The notes below the pieces were generated by a model. The model had not been told where the DNA came from. It saw nothing but the letters and a program-made list of their open reading frames with translations, and searched no databases. Source: Lachnospiraceae bacterium (GTDB lineage: Bacteria > Bacillota_A > Clostridia > Lachnospirales > Lachnospiraceae). From it: 64,000 bases of DNA. Of the stretch, positions 9,552-18,859 are shown in pieces. Within the stretch, counting starts at the first letter, position 1. Each line of letters starts with the position of its first letter. The stretch lies in contig JAFQCI010000146.1 in the NCBI GenBank assembly GCA_017416505.1, positions 1 through 64,000 on the forward strand, in the 5' to 3' direction. The position numbers were made by a program, and so were the translations under genes.

Positions 9552-11969
9552 TTACATACTAAGTGTGTCATCTAAAAGCTTTTGCACTACTTCCACTGCT
9601 TCCTGGGCATCTTTTGAATAACCGTCAGCACCAATTTCATCTGCAAAACTTTGTGTAATAACAGCCCCACCGATGATTATCTTCGCATCTACCTTTTCCT
9701 GTTTTGCATACTCAACCACTTCTTTCATCCGCATCATGGTGGTAGTCATAAGTGCGGACAATCCAATTACACTGGCATGATGTTCTTTAGCAGCATTGAT
9801 AATTTCTTCCTTCGATACATCTTTCCCCAAATCAATTACTTTATACCCATAATTTTTTAACATTAAGGCAACCAGATTTTTACCAATATCATGTATATCT
9901 CCCTCTACGGTGGCAATTACCACAGTAGCTTTTTCTTTTGCATCCGTATTTTTTTGCAATAACGGCTCTAAATATTCAATTGCCATTTTCATGGTTTCAG
10001 CACTGGCAATCAACTGCGGAAGAAAGTATTTTTGTTGATTAAACAATTCCCCCACATGATTAATGGCTGGAATCAACTCTTCATTCATAATCTCTTCCGG
10101 CTGTTTTGTTTTTTCCAATTCTGCTTTAACCAAATCCAGAATGATTTTTTTATTTCCTTTTACTACTGCTTCAAACACTTCTTTTTTCTCCGTAGCAGCC
10201 GTAGACACTTCTGTCGGCTTTTCCCCTGTTGCTGTTGCATTGACTTTATTAATATAACGAAGGTCTGCTTCTTCCTTATTTAAAAGTAAATCCGACGCAA
10301 AAGCAACATTCATCAACAATTCCTGGGAAGGATTTGCGATAGCCATGGTTAGTCCCTTAGAAATAGCCATGGTTAAAAATGCCGTATTAATATATGGTCT
10401 TTGTGGAAGTCCAAAAGAAATATTGGAAAGTCCACAAATAGTAGCTAAGCCCAAAGTGTCTTTACAATAAGAAATCGTTTCAAAGCATTCCAACGCTGCC
10501 GCCTTATTCGCACCTACCGTAGCAACCAAACCGTCTACAATAATATCTTCCTTCTTCATACCTGCCTGTAAAGCCGCATCTAAAATGGTATCAATAATCT
10601 GTTTCTTTTCTTCTAAATCTTTTGGAAGTCCCTTATCAGACAATGGTAATAGTACGAACATCGCTCCATACTTTTTCGCAATAGGAATCAATTGTTCCAC
10701 CTTTCCTTTTTCCAAAGAAATAGAATTAATCAAAGCACGTCCCGGATAAATTCTTAAAGCTGCTTCAATGATATCCACATGGCTGGAATCAATACATAAA
10801 GGAAGATTTACTGCATTAGAAACTTCGGTTATTACATTTAACATCATTTCCTTCTCATCAATACCATTCATTCCCATATTAATATCAAGAATATCTGCAC
10901 CATTTCCCTCTTGTTCTTCTGCCATTTGAAGTACTAAATCCAGCTTTCCTTCTTTCAGTTCTTCCTGTAACTTCTTTTTTCCTGTAGGATTGATTCTCTC
11001 ACCCACTACCATAAAAGGACCATCTAATTTTATCTCAACTGTCTTTCTTTCAGAAGTCAGAAGGCGTTTCTTTTCTTTATTTACTACTGGCGCCGGTAAG
11101 TCCTTGGTTTGTTCTTTTAATGTTTGAATATGTAATGGCGTAGTTCCACAACATCCTCCAAGTATCCCTGCTCCTGCTTCTATCAGCAGCTTTCCATACT
11201 CCGCAAATTCTTCCGCCTCCATAGGATAAATCGTTTTTCCATCTTGTAGCACAGGCATTCCTGCATTCGGTTTTGCGATAATCGGCACATTCGCATATTC
11301 TTTCATTGCCTTTACCAAAGATATCATTTCTTTTGGTCCGGAAGAGCAATTCACACCAACTGCATCTGCTCCTAAACTCTGCAATGTAACCACAGCAGTG
11401 GCAGGGTCTGTTCCATATAAAGTTCTTCCATCTTCATTAAATGACATAGTTACCATCACCGGCAATTCACTTACTTCTTTGATTGCGATTACACACGCCC
11501 TGGTTTCCTGAAGGCTCATCATGGTTTCTACCACAAACAGGTCAACCCCTGCTTTTACCAGATACCTTGCCTGTTCCTTATAGACTTCTACCAATTCTTC
11601 AAAAGTCATGGTTCCCATAGGATATAACTGCTTTCCTGTCATGGTCAGGTTTCCTGCCACATATCCTTTTCCTTGAGCTGCCTCTTTCGAAATAGCTACC
11701 AATTCATGATTCATGTTCTCGATTTCGGTTTCTAAGCCATATTCTGCTAACTTGATACGATTCGCACCAAAAGTCGGAGCATATAGGATATTCGTTCCCG
11801 CTGCAATGTAATTTCTTTGTAATTCAAGCATTACCTCTTTATGTTCTAAAATCCATTGTTCCGGGCAAGCCCCTACCGGCATTCCTGCTTTCATTAAATT
11901 GGTTCCTGTGGCACCATCCAAATAAACCGGTCCATTTTGAAATAATGAATTCCATTGTTCTCTTGTCAT
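9552..11969 (-). CDS. metH: cobalamin-dependent methionine synthase (without activation domain)
   Basis: This protein transfers a methyl group from methyltetrahydrofolate through B12 to homocysteine. The start at 11969 (MTREQWNSLF) is chosen because AAAGGAG precedes it; an upstream ATG would add 27 unlikely residues. The 805 residues comprise a homocysteine domain with zinc ligands in GVNCSS and GGCCGTTP, a pterin domain (VVGERINPTGKK), a helical cap and a B12-binding domain with the base-off motif DIHDIGKN. The C-terminal SAM-dependent reactivation domain of the 1200-residue enterobacterial enzyme is absent, as in many Clostridia, so a separate reactivator is expected elsewhere. No SAM riboswitch fits in the 58-base gap upstream. 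Confidence 0.95.
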   Translation of the reverse strand: MTREQWNSLFQNGPVYLDGATGTNLMKAGMPVGACPEQWILEHKEVMLELQRNYIAAGTNILYAPTFGANRIKLAEYGLETEIENMNHELVAISKEAAQGKGYVAGNLTMTGKQLYPMGTMTFEELVEVYKEQARYLVKAGVDLFVVETMMSLQETRACVIAIKEVSELPVMVTMSFNEDGRTLYGTDPATAVVTLQSLGADAVGVNCSSGPKEMISLVKAMKEYANVPIIAKPNAGMPVLQDGKTIYPMEAEEFAEYGKLLIEAGAGILGGCCGTTPLHIQTLKEQTKDLPAPVVNKEKKRLLTSERKTVEIKLDGPFMVVGERINPTGKKKLQEELKEGKLDLVLQMAEEQEGNGADILDINMGMNGIDEKEMMLNVITEVSNAVNLPLCIDSSHVDIIEAALRIYPGRALINSISLEKGKVEQLIPIAKKYGAMFVLLPLSDKGLPKDLEEKKQIIDTILDAALQAGMKKEDIIVDGLVATVGANKAAALECFETISYCKDTLGLATICGLSNISFGLPQRPYINTAFLTMAISKGLTMAIANPSQELLMNVAFASDLLLNKEEADLRYINKVNATATGEKPTEVSTAATEKKEVFEAVVKGNKKIILDLVKAELEKTKQPEEIMNEELIPAINHVGELFNQQKYFLPQLIASAETMKMAIEYLEPLLQKNTDAKEKATVVIATVEGDIHDIGKNLVALMLKNYGYKVIDLGKDVSKEEIINAAKEHHASVIGLSALMTTTMMRMKEVVEYAKQEKVDAKIIIGGAVITQSFADEIGADGYSKDAQEAVEVVQKLLDDTLSM

Positions 11970-12027
11970 CTTTTCTTCTCCTTTAGCAAGATATAGTACA
12001 TTACCAATGATGGTACATTTCTTTCGT

Positions 12028-13170
12028 TTATTTGTCAAGTAAGCCTGCAAAGGATATGAAAAATGTCTTCAAAGTACCATCTGTCCCAAAATAATACCAT
12101 AATTCTCCATTTTTTATCCATCCAGTCTGCATTACTCCATCTTCCTTAAAATAATACCACTTTCCCTGCTCTAACAGCCATCCGGTTACTAATTTACCAT
12201 TCATATAATAGTATCTGTATTTTCCTTCCTGTTTCCATCCATTTTCGTATTCTTTCGATGAAACATTCTGCACAAAAGACTTCTCCGCTGTAGAAAAAGA
12301 AACACTCCCATGTCCATAAAAATCTTCCTGTGACTTTAAAAAATATCGATAATCTATTTTTTCTGTTTTCCCTGCCGCATCATCCCAGGTTACATCCACA
12401 TTATACCAGAAACCTTCCAAATAGACACAGTTCCACATATGATTTATCTCATCGCTGCTTACCGTCTTACAAGGAATTCCAAGTTCATCCATAATAAGCT
12501 GAAATGCTGCTGCATATCCGTTACAAACTGCCTTTCCCTCGCACAAAGCACTATAGGCACCATGATATCCTGTTACATATTCTATATTTTCTACCAGATA
12601 ATCATGTGCCATCTTAATCTTTTCATAATCACATCCGGCATTCTTTTCAATCTCTCCGGCAATTTCTTTTACTTTTTTTAATACAACAGCCTGTTCTTCC
12701 TTGGAATCTGTACGTTTGACCCTTACATTAAGTTTTTTCACAGTTATATCGTCTAAGCTGGAAATAGAAACAGAAATTCCATAAACTGTAGCACTATAAT
12801 AATTTCCATCTCTAACACCAGAAAAAATCTTTTTTCCTAATCCATCAAATTCCTCGTTTTCCGTCAGAGAAGTAGAAACATAGATTGTAAAATTTTCCTC
12901 TGATGTAGCCAGACTTTCCCTTACCCCTTCTAATAATTCTTCCATATTATCATAATAGGGAAATAACATTTCATCCTGTGCAGATTTCTCCGACCGTTCT
13001 TCCTGGCTTTCTTCTATCTGTTCTGTTCCTTCCACCTCCCTTATGATTTCAGGTTCTTTCGCAGTCAAAAACATAGACTGTTGAAAAAATAAAATTAACG
13101 TAAAAAAAACCATTCCTACTCTTTTATAGGCTCTTTCTCTTTTACAGGTTCTTTTTCTTTTTTGAAACAT
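12028..13170 (-). CDS. secreted transglutaminase-like protein with cell-wall-binding repeats
   Basis: The product is exported: a Lys/Arg-rich N terminus is followed by a hydrophobic signal or anchor (GMVFFTLILFFQQSMF). Residues around 190-260 form a transglutaminase-like core with the triad in AVCNGYAAAFQ (Cys), NHMWNCV (His) and YNVDVTWDD (Asp). The C terminus has three choline-binding-type repeats (GWKQEGKYRYYYMNGK, GWLLEQGKWYYFKEDG, GWIKNGELWYYFGTDG). The start at 13170 is preferred over the ATG three codons earlier because the GGAAGG site then has normal spacing. It may cross-link or cleave cell-surface protein. It has a near-perfect promoter carrying a LexA-like box (13227-13255). Confidence 0.85.
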   Translation of the reverse strand: MFQKRKRTCKRERAYKRVGMVFFTLILFFQQSMFLTAKEPEIIREVEGTEQIEESQEERSEKSAQDEMLFPYYDNMEELLEGVRESLATSEENFTIYVSTSLTENEEFDGLGKKIFSGVRDGNYYSATVYGISVSISSLDDITVKKLNVRVKRTDSKEEQAVVLKKVKEIAGEIEKNAGCDYEKIKMAHDYLVENIEYVTGYHGAYSALCEGKAVCNGYAAAFQLIMDELGIPCKTVSSDEINHMWNCVYLEGFWYNVDVTWDDAAGKTEKIDYRYFLKSQEDFYGHGSVSFSTAEKSFVQNVSSKEYENGWKQEGKYRYYYMNGKLVTGWLLEQGKWYYFKEDGVMQTGWIKNGELWYYFGTDGTLKTFFISFAGLLDK

Positions 13171-13226
13171 AGAAATCATCCTTCCTATGCCCGCCTTACC
13201 ATTTACACGAATTTTGTCATATCTTT

Positions 13227-13255
13227 ATTATAATTCAGAACATATGTTCTGTCAA
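13227..13255 (-). promoter_or_regulatory. consensus promoter with LexA-like box
   Basis: The minus strand carries TTGACA (13255-13250), exactly 17 bases, then TATAAT (13232-13227). The 16-base perfect palindrome CAGAACATATGTTCTG (13236-13251) overlaps the -35 by two bases and fills most of the spacer. It contains GAACATATGTTC, which matches the Gram-positive LexA consensus GAACRNRYGTTC. A fully consensus promoter with an operator in the spacer suggests tight repression, released by DNA damage. Confidence 0.7.
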
Positions 13256-13282
13256 GTAAAAGAAAAAAGAAGCAGTACAAAG

Positions 13283-14029
13283 TTATGAATCTTGTGAGTG
13301 GTAAAAAGATTCTCCCGTAGCATAGTCAATTTCTATTTCCGGCTGAACATTATATACATAAACATTGAAGCAAACGCCCTTTCCTTGGTCTTCTACCGAC
13401 CAGGCTTCCATCTGAACACCACTTGCAACCAGATTATCGCCTTCATAAATCGGTGTAACTCGATATAGCACATGATTCTTTGTTTCCTCTACATAATCAT
13501 CCACCATATTTTCAAAAGGTAACATTCCTTCTACATTCATATAACGAGTACCCGTAATAAGATTTAATTCATTGGCATTTTCCCCTGCCAGTTGGTACCC
13601 AATCAAATGACAACGATTATAGAGGTATTTACCATCTACACAATCATATTTTACGGTATGCCATCCGGAAGGCTTAACACTTCCAATCTGCCCCCGTTCC
13701 TCTGTAGGCATCAGTTCCAAACAAATATTAGCATATGCCACCTGGCATCTTCCCAAGGAATCCAGTTCGCTATAATGCTCAAATGGTGTTGTAGTATATT
13801 CACTTTCATCAAAATAAGGAATATTTCCATTCAGTTCCACATAGGGAGAACCGGAATAGTCAGGTATACTCTCCAGTGTAACAGAAGAAGTTGTCTGATT
13901 CTCCTTATCTCCTAAACCTGGTTGAATTATTCCAAAATAACCAAGTAACAGACAAAGTGAAACCGCAAACCCAATCAGAGAGCTTATTATTTGCTTAATC
14001 TTTTTAACTTCCCGCGCTTTCATATGCAT
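13283..14029 (-). CDS. membrane-anchored DNA/RNA non-specific endonuclease (EndA-like)
   Basis: This 248-residue protein has one N-terminal membrane helix (about residues 12-33), then an external nuclease domain. The motif YNRCHLIGYQLAG followed by NLITGTRYMNVEGML is the beta-beta-alpha-metal active site seen in EndA-type nucleases, where the usual DRGH is here NRCH with the catalytic His kept. EndA-like enzymes degrade extracellular DNA or act in DNA uptake. The start overlaps the stop of the upstream ABC permease by 26 bases, so it appears to be the last gene of the exporter operon. Confidence 0.85.
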   Translation of the reverse strand: MHMKAREVKKIKQIISSLIGFAVSLCLLLGYFGIIQPGLGDKENQTTSSVTLESIPDYSGSPYVELNGNIPYFDESEYTTTPFEHYSELDSLGRCQVAYANICLELMPTEERGQIGSVKPSGWHTVKYDCVDGKYLYNRCHLIGYQLAGENANELNLITGTRYMNVEGMLPFENMVDDYVEETKNHVLYRVTPIYEGDNLVASGVQMEAWSVEDQGKGVCFNVYVYNVQPEIEIDYATGESFYHSQDS

Positions 14030-14792
14030 TAATACCTTTCTGCCATACTATCAGGCTGAATCCGAACAGAACCAAACTTAATACTACCGTTCCGCCGATA
14101 CAAAATACAGGGGCATTTCCCCTTAAAATATAACTGGCCGGGTAATACGCAGTAAAAGCAAAGGGAATAATATAAGTAATGATATTCTTTACAATTTCAT
14201 TATAAATAGTAACCGGATATCTTGCAAAATCACTTGTCATATAGAAAATCTGCAAAATGCTTCCGCTTTGTTTGATTTTAAAAGCAATGGCGGAACAAGC
14301 TATCTTAATACTGGTGAAAATCAAAGTTCCAAACAACATTGCCACTATCATCAATACAATCTTTCCAACAGTATATTGAATAGAAAGTTTTATGGATGCT
14401 ACCACTACCAATACGATACCCGTAAGCAGTTCTCCCAAGGCATCAAATTGAACAAATTCCATAATTACATGTGCCAATGGTGAAATCGGGCGAGTGAGGT
14501 ATTTATCAAAATCTCCCTTTCGTACAATAAACCATGCGACCTTCCACAGATTATCTGTCAGCAGATGGTCAATTCCCTTCGGTACTAAAGAAAATCCATA
14601 GATAAAAATAATTTCATAAAACAAATATCCGTCCAAATCCGGAATTTGTGAAAAAATAATTCCAATAAAAACAATATTGGTAATCTGATTAATTAAAAAA
14701 CTTACTGCACCTGTCAAAAAATCAATCCGATATTCCATCAGTTTCTTTAAATGCAGTGCAATAAAAGTTCCATATAGTCTTAAAAATCTCAT
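14004..14792 (-). CDS. ABC-2 family exporter permease (second subunit)
   Basis: This 262-residue integral membrane protein has six predicted helices and the ABC2_membrane_6-like N terminus (LYGTFIALHLKKLMEYRIDFLTG). The cytoplasmic motif IVRKGDFDKYLTRPISPLAH is shared in form with the partner permease at 14942-15781. It lies downstream of the ATPase and first permease and overlaps the nuclease gene. The three subunits resemble exporters of drugs or lipophilic cations; the substrate cannot be read from sequence. Confidence 0.85.
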   Translation of the reverse strand: MRFLRLYGTFIALHLKKLMEYRIDFLTGAVSFLINQITNIVFIGIIFSQIPDLDGYLFYEIIFIYGFSLVPKGIDHLLTDNLWKVAWFIVRKGDFDKYLTRPISPLAHVIMEFVQFDALGELLTGIVLVVVASIKLSIQYTVGKIVLMIVAMLFGTLIFTSIKIACSAIAFKIKQSGSILQIFYMTSDFARYPVTIYNEIVKNIITYIIPFAFTAYYPASYILRGNAPVFCIGGTVVLSLVLFGFSLIVWQKGINAYESAGS

Positions 14793-14804
14793 AACAATTT
14801 ACCC

Positions 14805-14946
14805 TCCTGCATATCGCAGGTTCCCTGCGATATTGCTTAAATGAAACAATTGAAAGATTTTTCTTTCAATTTAAACCCTTGTATATCGCAGATTTTCTGC
14901 GATATACCTGAATAAAACAATTGAAAGATTTATCTTTCGATTTAAC
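14805..14946 (-). repeat. tandemly duplicated double-hairpin spacer between the two permease genes
   Basis: Two imperfect copies of a 72-base unit each hold two hairpins: ATATCGCAG/CTGCGATAT (14811-14833 and 14883-14905) and ATTGAAAGA/TCTTTCAAT-like (14849-14870 and 14920-14941). The spacer is inside an operon. It may act in RNA processing or stability; no T-runs follow the GC hairpins. Confidence 0.7.
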
Positions 14947-15781
14947 CTCCTTGAACTGCAAGTCGTTTTTGTGCCCATTTCCATATTACTTTACTGATAT
15001 AAATAAATACGCCCAGCCAAAGTACCTGTTTTGCCAGCACAAAGACAATTTCCCATCCGCTATATTTTCCCATATAAAGCATGGTTGGTACGTATACCAG
15101 CGAAGCAAAAGGTAATTGTTCAAATACCACCCTTACTGCTCCCGGGAAAAATGCCAATGGAATCATAGATCCTGAAAAGAACTTAATAAGAGAGCCTTTC
15201 AAGATGGAAAATCCCCAAATATTCATCAAAAAGAAGGCTAAATATCCAAAAATTAAGTTCAGATAAAATGCTAACAAATAACTCAATACTGTACTGACTA
15301 CAAACAATATAAAATTCACAATATTAAAAGCACAGTATCCTAAAACAGCAAAGCGATAGATTTCCACTCCTATCATAACCGGAATAAAGATACAAGTAAT
15401 CATCATTACCTTATTTCCCAGTTCAAAGGCTAATAGACTGAAATCCACATTTACCGGTTTAATCATTCTCATAATGATACTTCCATCGTGAATTTCATCT
15501 GCCAGATTTTCAGTAGAATCTGTACTGGTAAGAAAACCTACCAGATTAGATAAAAACACATATACTGTCATATCTGTCATGGAAAATCCCATAAATGTGT
15601 TGCTTCCGGAGGACATAAACACCGCTTTCCAAATAAAATACATTACAAAGCAATATAAAGATTCCCCTAACACAAAACACATAAAGCTGGCTCGATACGC
15701 CATGGAGCTTTGCACTCCCGCCTTGGTAAAGGCTTTGTAGGTGTTAATAAACCCAGCACCCCTGGTTTTTAAATTACTCAT
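14942..15781 (-). CDS. ABC-2 family exporter permease (first subunit)
   Basis: The start MSNLKTRGAG at 15781 overlaps the ATPase stop as ATGA, so coupling sets the start; the longer reading from 15814 is rejected. The 279-residue protein has about six membrane helices and the typical segment DEIHDGSIIMRMIKPVNVDFS between helices two and three, matching the other permease. With the ATPase upstream it forms an ABC2_membrane_6-type exporter. Confidence 0.87.
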   Translation of the reverse strand: MSNLKTRGAGFINTYKAFTKAGVQSSMAYRASFMCFVLGESLYCFVMYFIWKAVFMSSGSNTFMGFSMTDMTVYVFLSNLVGFLTSTDSTENLADEIHDGSIIMRMIKPVNVDFSLLAFELGNKVMMITCIFIPVMIGVEIYRFAVLGYCAFNIVNFILFVVSTVLSYLLAFYLNLIFGYLAFFLMNIWGFSILKGSLIKFFSGSMIPLAFFPGAVRVVFEQLPFASLVYVPTMLYMGKYSGWEIVFVLAKQVLWLGVFIYISKVIWKWAQKRLAVQGG

Positions 15782-16788
15782 GAAGCTGACACCCCATTTC
15801 CATACATACGGCAAACGATTTCTTCAATATTTACATCATTTACAGAAATATCTTTTACCTGGGTCTTATTTAAAATGTAGCTTAGCAGGTCAGAAACCGA
15901 AATCTTTTCTGAATGAAAGGTAACGGTAATCTTTTCTTTGTTTCGAACTACTTTTAAATCATCGCCCCCAAGTTTTAAATCTTCTTCAAAATGCAGTTGT
16001 TCATAATCTTCATTTTGGAACAAGGACATATTGACTTCCCTGTATTTACCGTACTGCTGCTTCATTTCAGACAAAGCACCATCATACATAATTTTTCCTT
16101 TGTCTATCATAACAATTCTCTTACACAAAGTTTCAATGTCATTTAAATCATGGGTGGTAAGAATAATAGTGGTCTTTTCCTGTTCATTTATCTGAGTGAT
16201 TGCTTTTCGAATGTTATTTTTTACTGCTACATCCAGACCAATGGTAGGTTCATCCAAGAAAAGTACCTTAGGATTATGTATCATGCTGGCAGCCAAATCT
16301 GCTCTCATTCTTTGTCCCAAAGATAAGGTTCTTACGGGACTTTTTATGAAATCGTCCAGTTCTAAGACCTCATTTAAAAATTCCATTCTGGTCTGAAACT
16401 GTTTCTCCTCTACTTGATAAATCTGTTTTAGCACAGAAAAAGTTTCCAGCAATGGAAGGTCCCACCAAAGCTGAGTTCTTTGTCCGAACACAACACCAAT
16501 CTCTTTTACATATTTTTTACGGTTTTTAAATGGAATCTGTCCATTGATTTCAATCTTTCCTTCTGTTGGTGTTAAAATACCAGTAAGCATCTTAATGGTA
16601 GTAGATTTTCCGGCACCATTTGCACCAATAAACCCTAAAATTTCTCCCTTTGGCACCTCAAAGGAAATATCATCCACTGCCTTTACTGTTTCATACTCCC
16701 TATGAAACAAGGACTTTACACTTCCTGCAAGACCTGGACTTTTTACTGTTTTCTTAAATTCTTTTGTCACATTTTCTACGTAAATCAT
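15778..16788 (-). CDS. ABC exporter ATPase
   Basis: The start MIYVENVTKEF at 16788 follows AAAGGATTGGAATT. A longer frame to 16872 runs through a terminator hairpin and is rejected. The 336-residue protein has Walker A GANGAGKSTT, signature LSLGQRMRADL, Walker B VLFLDEPTIGLD and the switch His (TTHDLND), then a C-terminal extension of about 90 residues typical of the NatA/DrrA-like class. It energises the two permeases downstream. Confidence 0.93.
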   Translation of the reverse strand: MIYVENVTKEFKKTVKSPGLAGSVKSLFHREYETVKAVDDISFEVPKGEILGFIGANGAGKSTTIKMLTGILTPTEGKIEINGQIPFKNRKKYVKEIGVVFGQRTQLWWDLPLLETFSVLKQIYQVEEKQFQTRMEFLNEVLELDDFIKSPVRTLSLGQRMRADLAASMIHNPKVLFLDEPTIGLDVAVKNNIRKAITQINEQEKTTIILTTHDLNDIETLCKRIVMIDKGKIMYDGALSEMKQQYGKYREVNMSLFQNEDYEQLHFEEDLKLGGDDLKVVRNKEKITVTFHSEKISVSDLLSYILNKTQVKDISVNDVNIEEIVCRMYGNGVSAS

Positions 16789-16850
16789 AATTCCAATCCT
16801 TTCTTTTTTGACAAAATGAAGCATTGTAATCATTTTTGGATAAAAAAATA

Positions 16851-16876
16851 GCGTATGAGTATTTCTAATCATACGC
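16851..16876 (-). terminator. terminator or attenuator in front of the ABC exporter
   Basis: On the minus strand GCGTATGA / TCATACGC (10-base loop) is followed by TATTTTTTT. It lies between the flavoprotein stop (17050) and the ATPase start (16788). It may end the flavoprotein transcript, or attenuate the exporter together with the tiny ORF at 16934-16987. Confidence 0.8.
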
Positions 16877-16933
16877 CAAAAAAATATTATTCTATATTAT
16901 TTTCGAAAATGACTACAAATGCTTATCCATCTA

Positions 16934-16987
16934 TCAACATTCAATTTTCCCACCATAATGTAATAATGTAATAAACATGTTCATCAT
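16934..16987 (-). CDS. possible 17-residue leader peptide upstream of the ABC exporter
   Basis: An ATG right after AAGGAAGGAGA opens MMNMFITLLHYGGKIEC and stops 58 bases before the terminator hairpin at 16851-16876. The order ribosome site, short ORF, terminator, exporter gene resembles leader-peptide attenuation. There is no conservation evidence, and it may be chance. Confidence 0.25.
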   Translation of the reverse strand: MMNMFITLLHYGGKIEC

Positions 16988-17049
16988 TCTCCTTCCTTTT
17001 TTCTCTACCAATAAAATAACTCTATTTTTTCTGTCTGTCAATTCTTTTT

Positions 17050-18087
17050 TTAATTTCCACCAAAATAATCATTCCAACGCATGATAATATCGTAGTCTCC
17101 TTCCACACGATACATCTGCTTCATCAACGCTTCTCCACCATTCAGTTTTCCTGATGCAATATCAGCCCAGACAGTAAAAGGAGTGATAATTTTTATGGTT
17201 GCTTCTTTAAAATTCTCTGTCAGAACTTCTGAACCGTCTTCTTTTAGCAGAATCTGATACTTCTTATCTACATCAGTAAAATCCATTTCTAAAACCTTTT
17301 CCTGTCCCTGGTAAGATTTCGTATTATATAACGCTGCCATTTGTTTTACAAAAATTAAAGTTTCATCCATTTTTTTACCCGTCCTTTCATCAATACCCCA
17401 ACTGGCATCTGCCATTGATTCAAACATTTCTCTTGGGAATAATAAAGTTTCTAATTGTTCTCTCGTGCTGTCAGAAATCTTTCCTTCCAGATACTGAGTT
17501 CCGGCATCTTTCACATATCCTAAATATTCATTGGTTCTATCCATAAGTTCCGGCACCCGGAACAATTCTCCCTGCCCGCAAAAGATAGTTTCAAAATTGC
17601 CTTTTCCAAGCAGATGTTGAAACATCGGGATGACTGAATCATAATTTCCCTTCGCAGTATAGAACCCACAAGTTGAGATTAAAACATGTCTTTTTTTGCT
17701 CATGTCAAATCTGGTAGGATGTCCTCCACTTTCAGCTTCTGTTTCCATAAAAGGCAATGCCATCGGTAATTGTCTGTCAATTAACATTTTTAATTTACCT
17801 GGTACATTAAAATAAAATAAAGGGAAGGACCAAACTGTAATATCTGCCCATAGAAGTTTTTCCAATACAGTTTTCATATCATCCTGTATTACGCAGGTTC
17901 CAGGAGTGTTTTTCCAACAGGAAAAGCAACCCAGACAAGGTTTTATCTCTAACTGATAAACCGGCAACTCCTCTACGGATACTGTATCACTATTTTTACT
18001 TTTCAACCCTTCTATAAATGCTGTTGCAAGTTTATATGTATTGCTGTTTTTCCCTTTGGGACTTCCATTGATTAATAAAATATTCAT
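17050..18087 (-). CDS. NAD(P)H-dependent flavin oxidoreductase (flavodoxin-like)
   Basis: The start MNILLINGSPKG at 18087 follows CGGAGG. The opening INGSPKGKNSNT is the FMN phosphate-binding loop of the NADPH-dependent FMN reductase/flavodoxin-2 superfamily. The cluster CLGCFSCWKNTPGTC (about residues 50-64) is typical of clostridial iron-sulfur flavoproteins and related quinone reductases. Total length is 345 residues; the C-terminal 130 residues are an extra domain of unknown role. It is likely cytoplasmic. It stands upstream of the exporter, separated by a terminator. Confidence 0.85.
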   Translation of the reverse strand: MNILLINGSPKGKNSNTYKLATAFIEGLKSKNSDTVSVEELPVYQLEIKPCLGCFSCWKNTPGTCVIQDDMKTVLEKLLWADITVWSFPLFYFNVPGKLKMLIDRQLPMALPFMETEAESGGHPTRFDMSKKRHVLISTCGFYTAKGNYDSVIPMFQHLLGKGNFETIFCGQGELFRVPELMDRTNEYLGYVKDAGTQYLEGKISDSTREQLETLLFPREMFESMADASWGIDERTGKKMDETLIFVKQMAALYNTKSYQGQEKVLEMDFTDVDKKYQILLKEDGSEVLTENFKEATIKIITPFTVWADIASGKLNGGEALMKQMYRVEGDYDIIMRWNDYFGGN

Positions 18088-18226
18088 AGTTTCCTCCGTT
18101 TTCCCTTGATTCATCCTTTTTTGAAACTAATCCTATTATACCATACAAAACCTAAAAAAGCAGTGAGTTCTGTCAATAATTTTTATGACAAATGTCACTA
18201 AAATGTTATTTTCATAGATAACAATC

Positions 18227-18252
18227 GTAACTGTTCACACGTGAACAGTTAC
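18227..18252. repeat. dispersed palindromic element, copy 2
   Basis: Perfect 12-base arms GTAACTGTTCAC / GTGAACAGTTAC are separated by two bases. It lies in the gap between the flavoprotein and the membrane protein gene. It has the same arm sequence as the other copies but with GTAAC outer ends. Confidence 0.75.
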
Positions 18253-18301
18253 TAACAATCACTCAATAAACTACTGTTTCCATAGTGTCATTAACATCAT
18301 G

Positions 18302-18859
18302 CTAATCCTCAATAATGATAACTTTATATAATTCATTCTTTTTACATTTTCTTGAAAGAATAAATGCAACAATCACATCTGCAACATATACAAAAGAACA
18401 AATTCCTGACACAATCGCCATAGCAGTTGATATAGCATTTTGTCTTCTCATTTTCACAATGCAACCCACTGCATAAATTCCGGTTAATATGATGGTAATG
18501 CCATTTACAACCAAAGACAATATGATAAGCCCAATTCCCCAAATACTCATAACACAGCCCACCAGTCCTACGATAAAATAGAATATGTATGCCGGAATCT
18601 GAAAACCTTTTACAGCAAGATTCAATTTTGCTGCCTCTCTGGCTGTATAACCATTCACTGCCACTGCTATTGTACCCCAAATAACATTTACCAACACTAC
18701 GATTTGATAAACAATGGCTACTGCCGATTGAGTATTAGAAAGCGTTTCCTCACTAACAGTTTCCTCTAATAGACTCCCTATCTCAACAAAGCCCAAAAAC
18801 CATATTATGTAGGCATAAGGATAAATAATTAATGGTAACATTTTTAAATATTTTTTCAA
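18302..18859 (-). CDS. hypothetical membrane protein (about five helices)
   Basis: The gene starts with TTG; GGAG ten bases upstream supports it. The 185-residue product has hydrophobic stretches at about residues 8-28, 50-70, 87-110, 112-135 and 150-172, with a short acidic loop (LLEETVSEETLSNTQS) after the first. Pro and Gly residues and a basic C terminus (RKCKKN) suggest an integral membrane protein. No family is recognised. It lies between palindromic repeat copy 2 and aroB, apparently transcribed alone or with aroB. Confidence 0.7.
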   Translation of the reverse strand: MKKYLKMLPLIIYPYAYIIWFLGFVEIGSLLEETVSEETLSNTQSAVAIVYQIVVLVNVIWGTIAVAVNGYTAREAAKLNLAVKGFQIPAYIFYFIVGLVGCVMSIWGIGLIILSLVVNGITIILTGIYAVGCIVKMRRQNAISTAMAIVSGICSFVYVADVIVAFILSRKCKKNELYKVIIIED

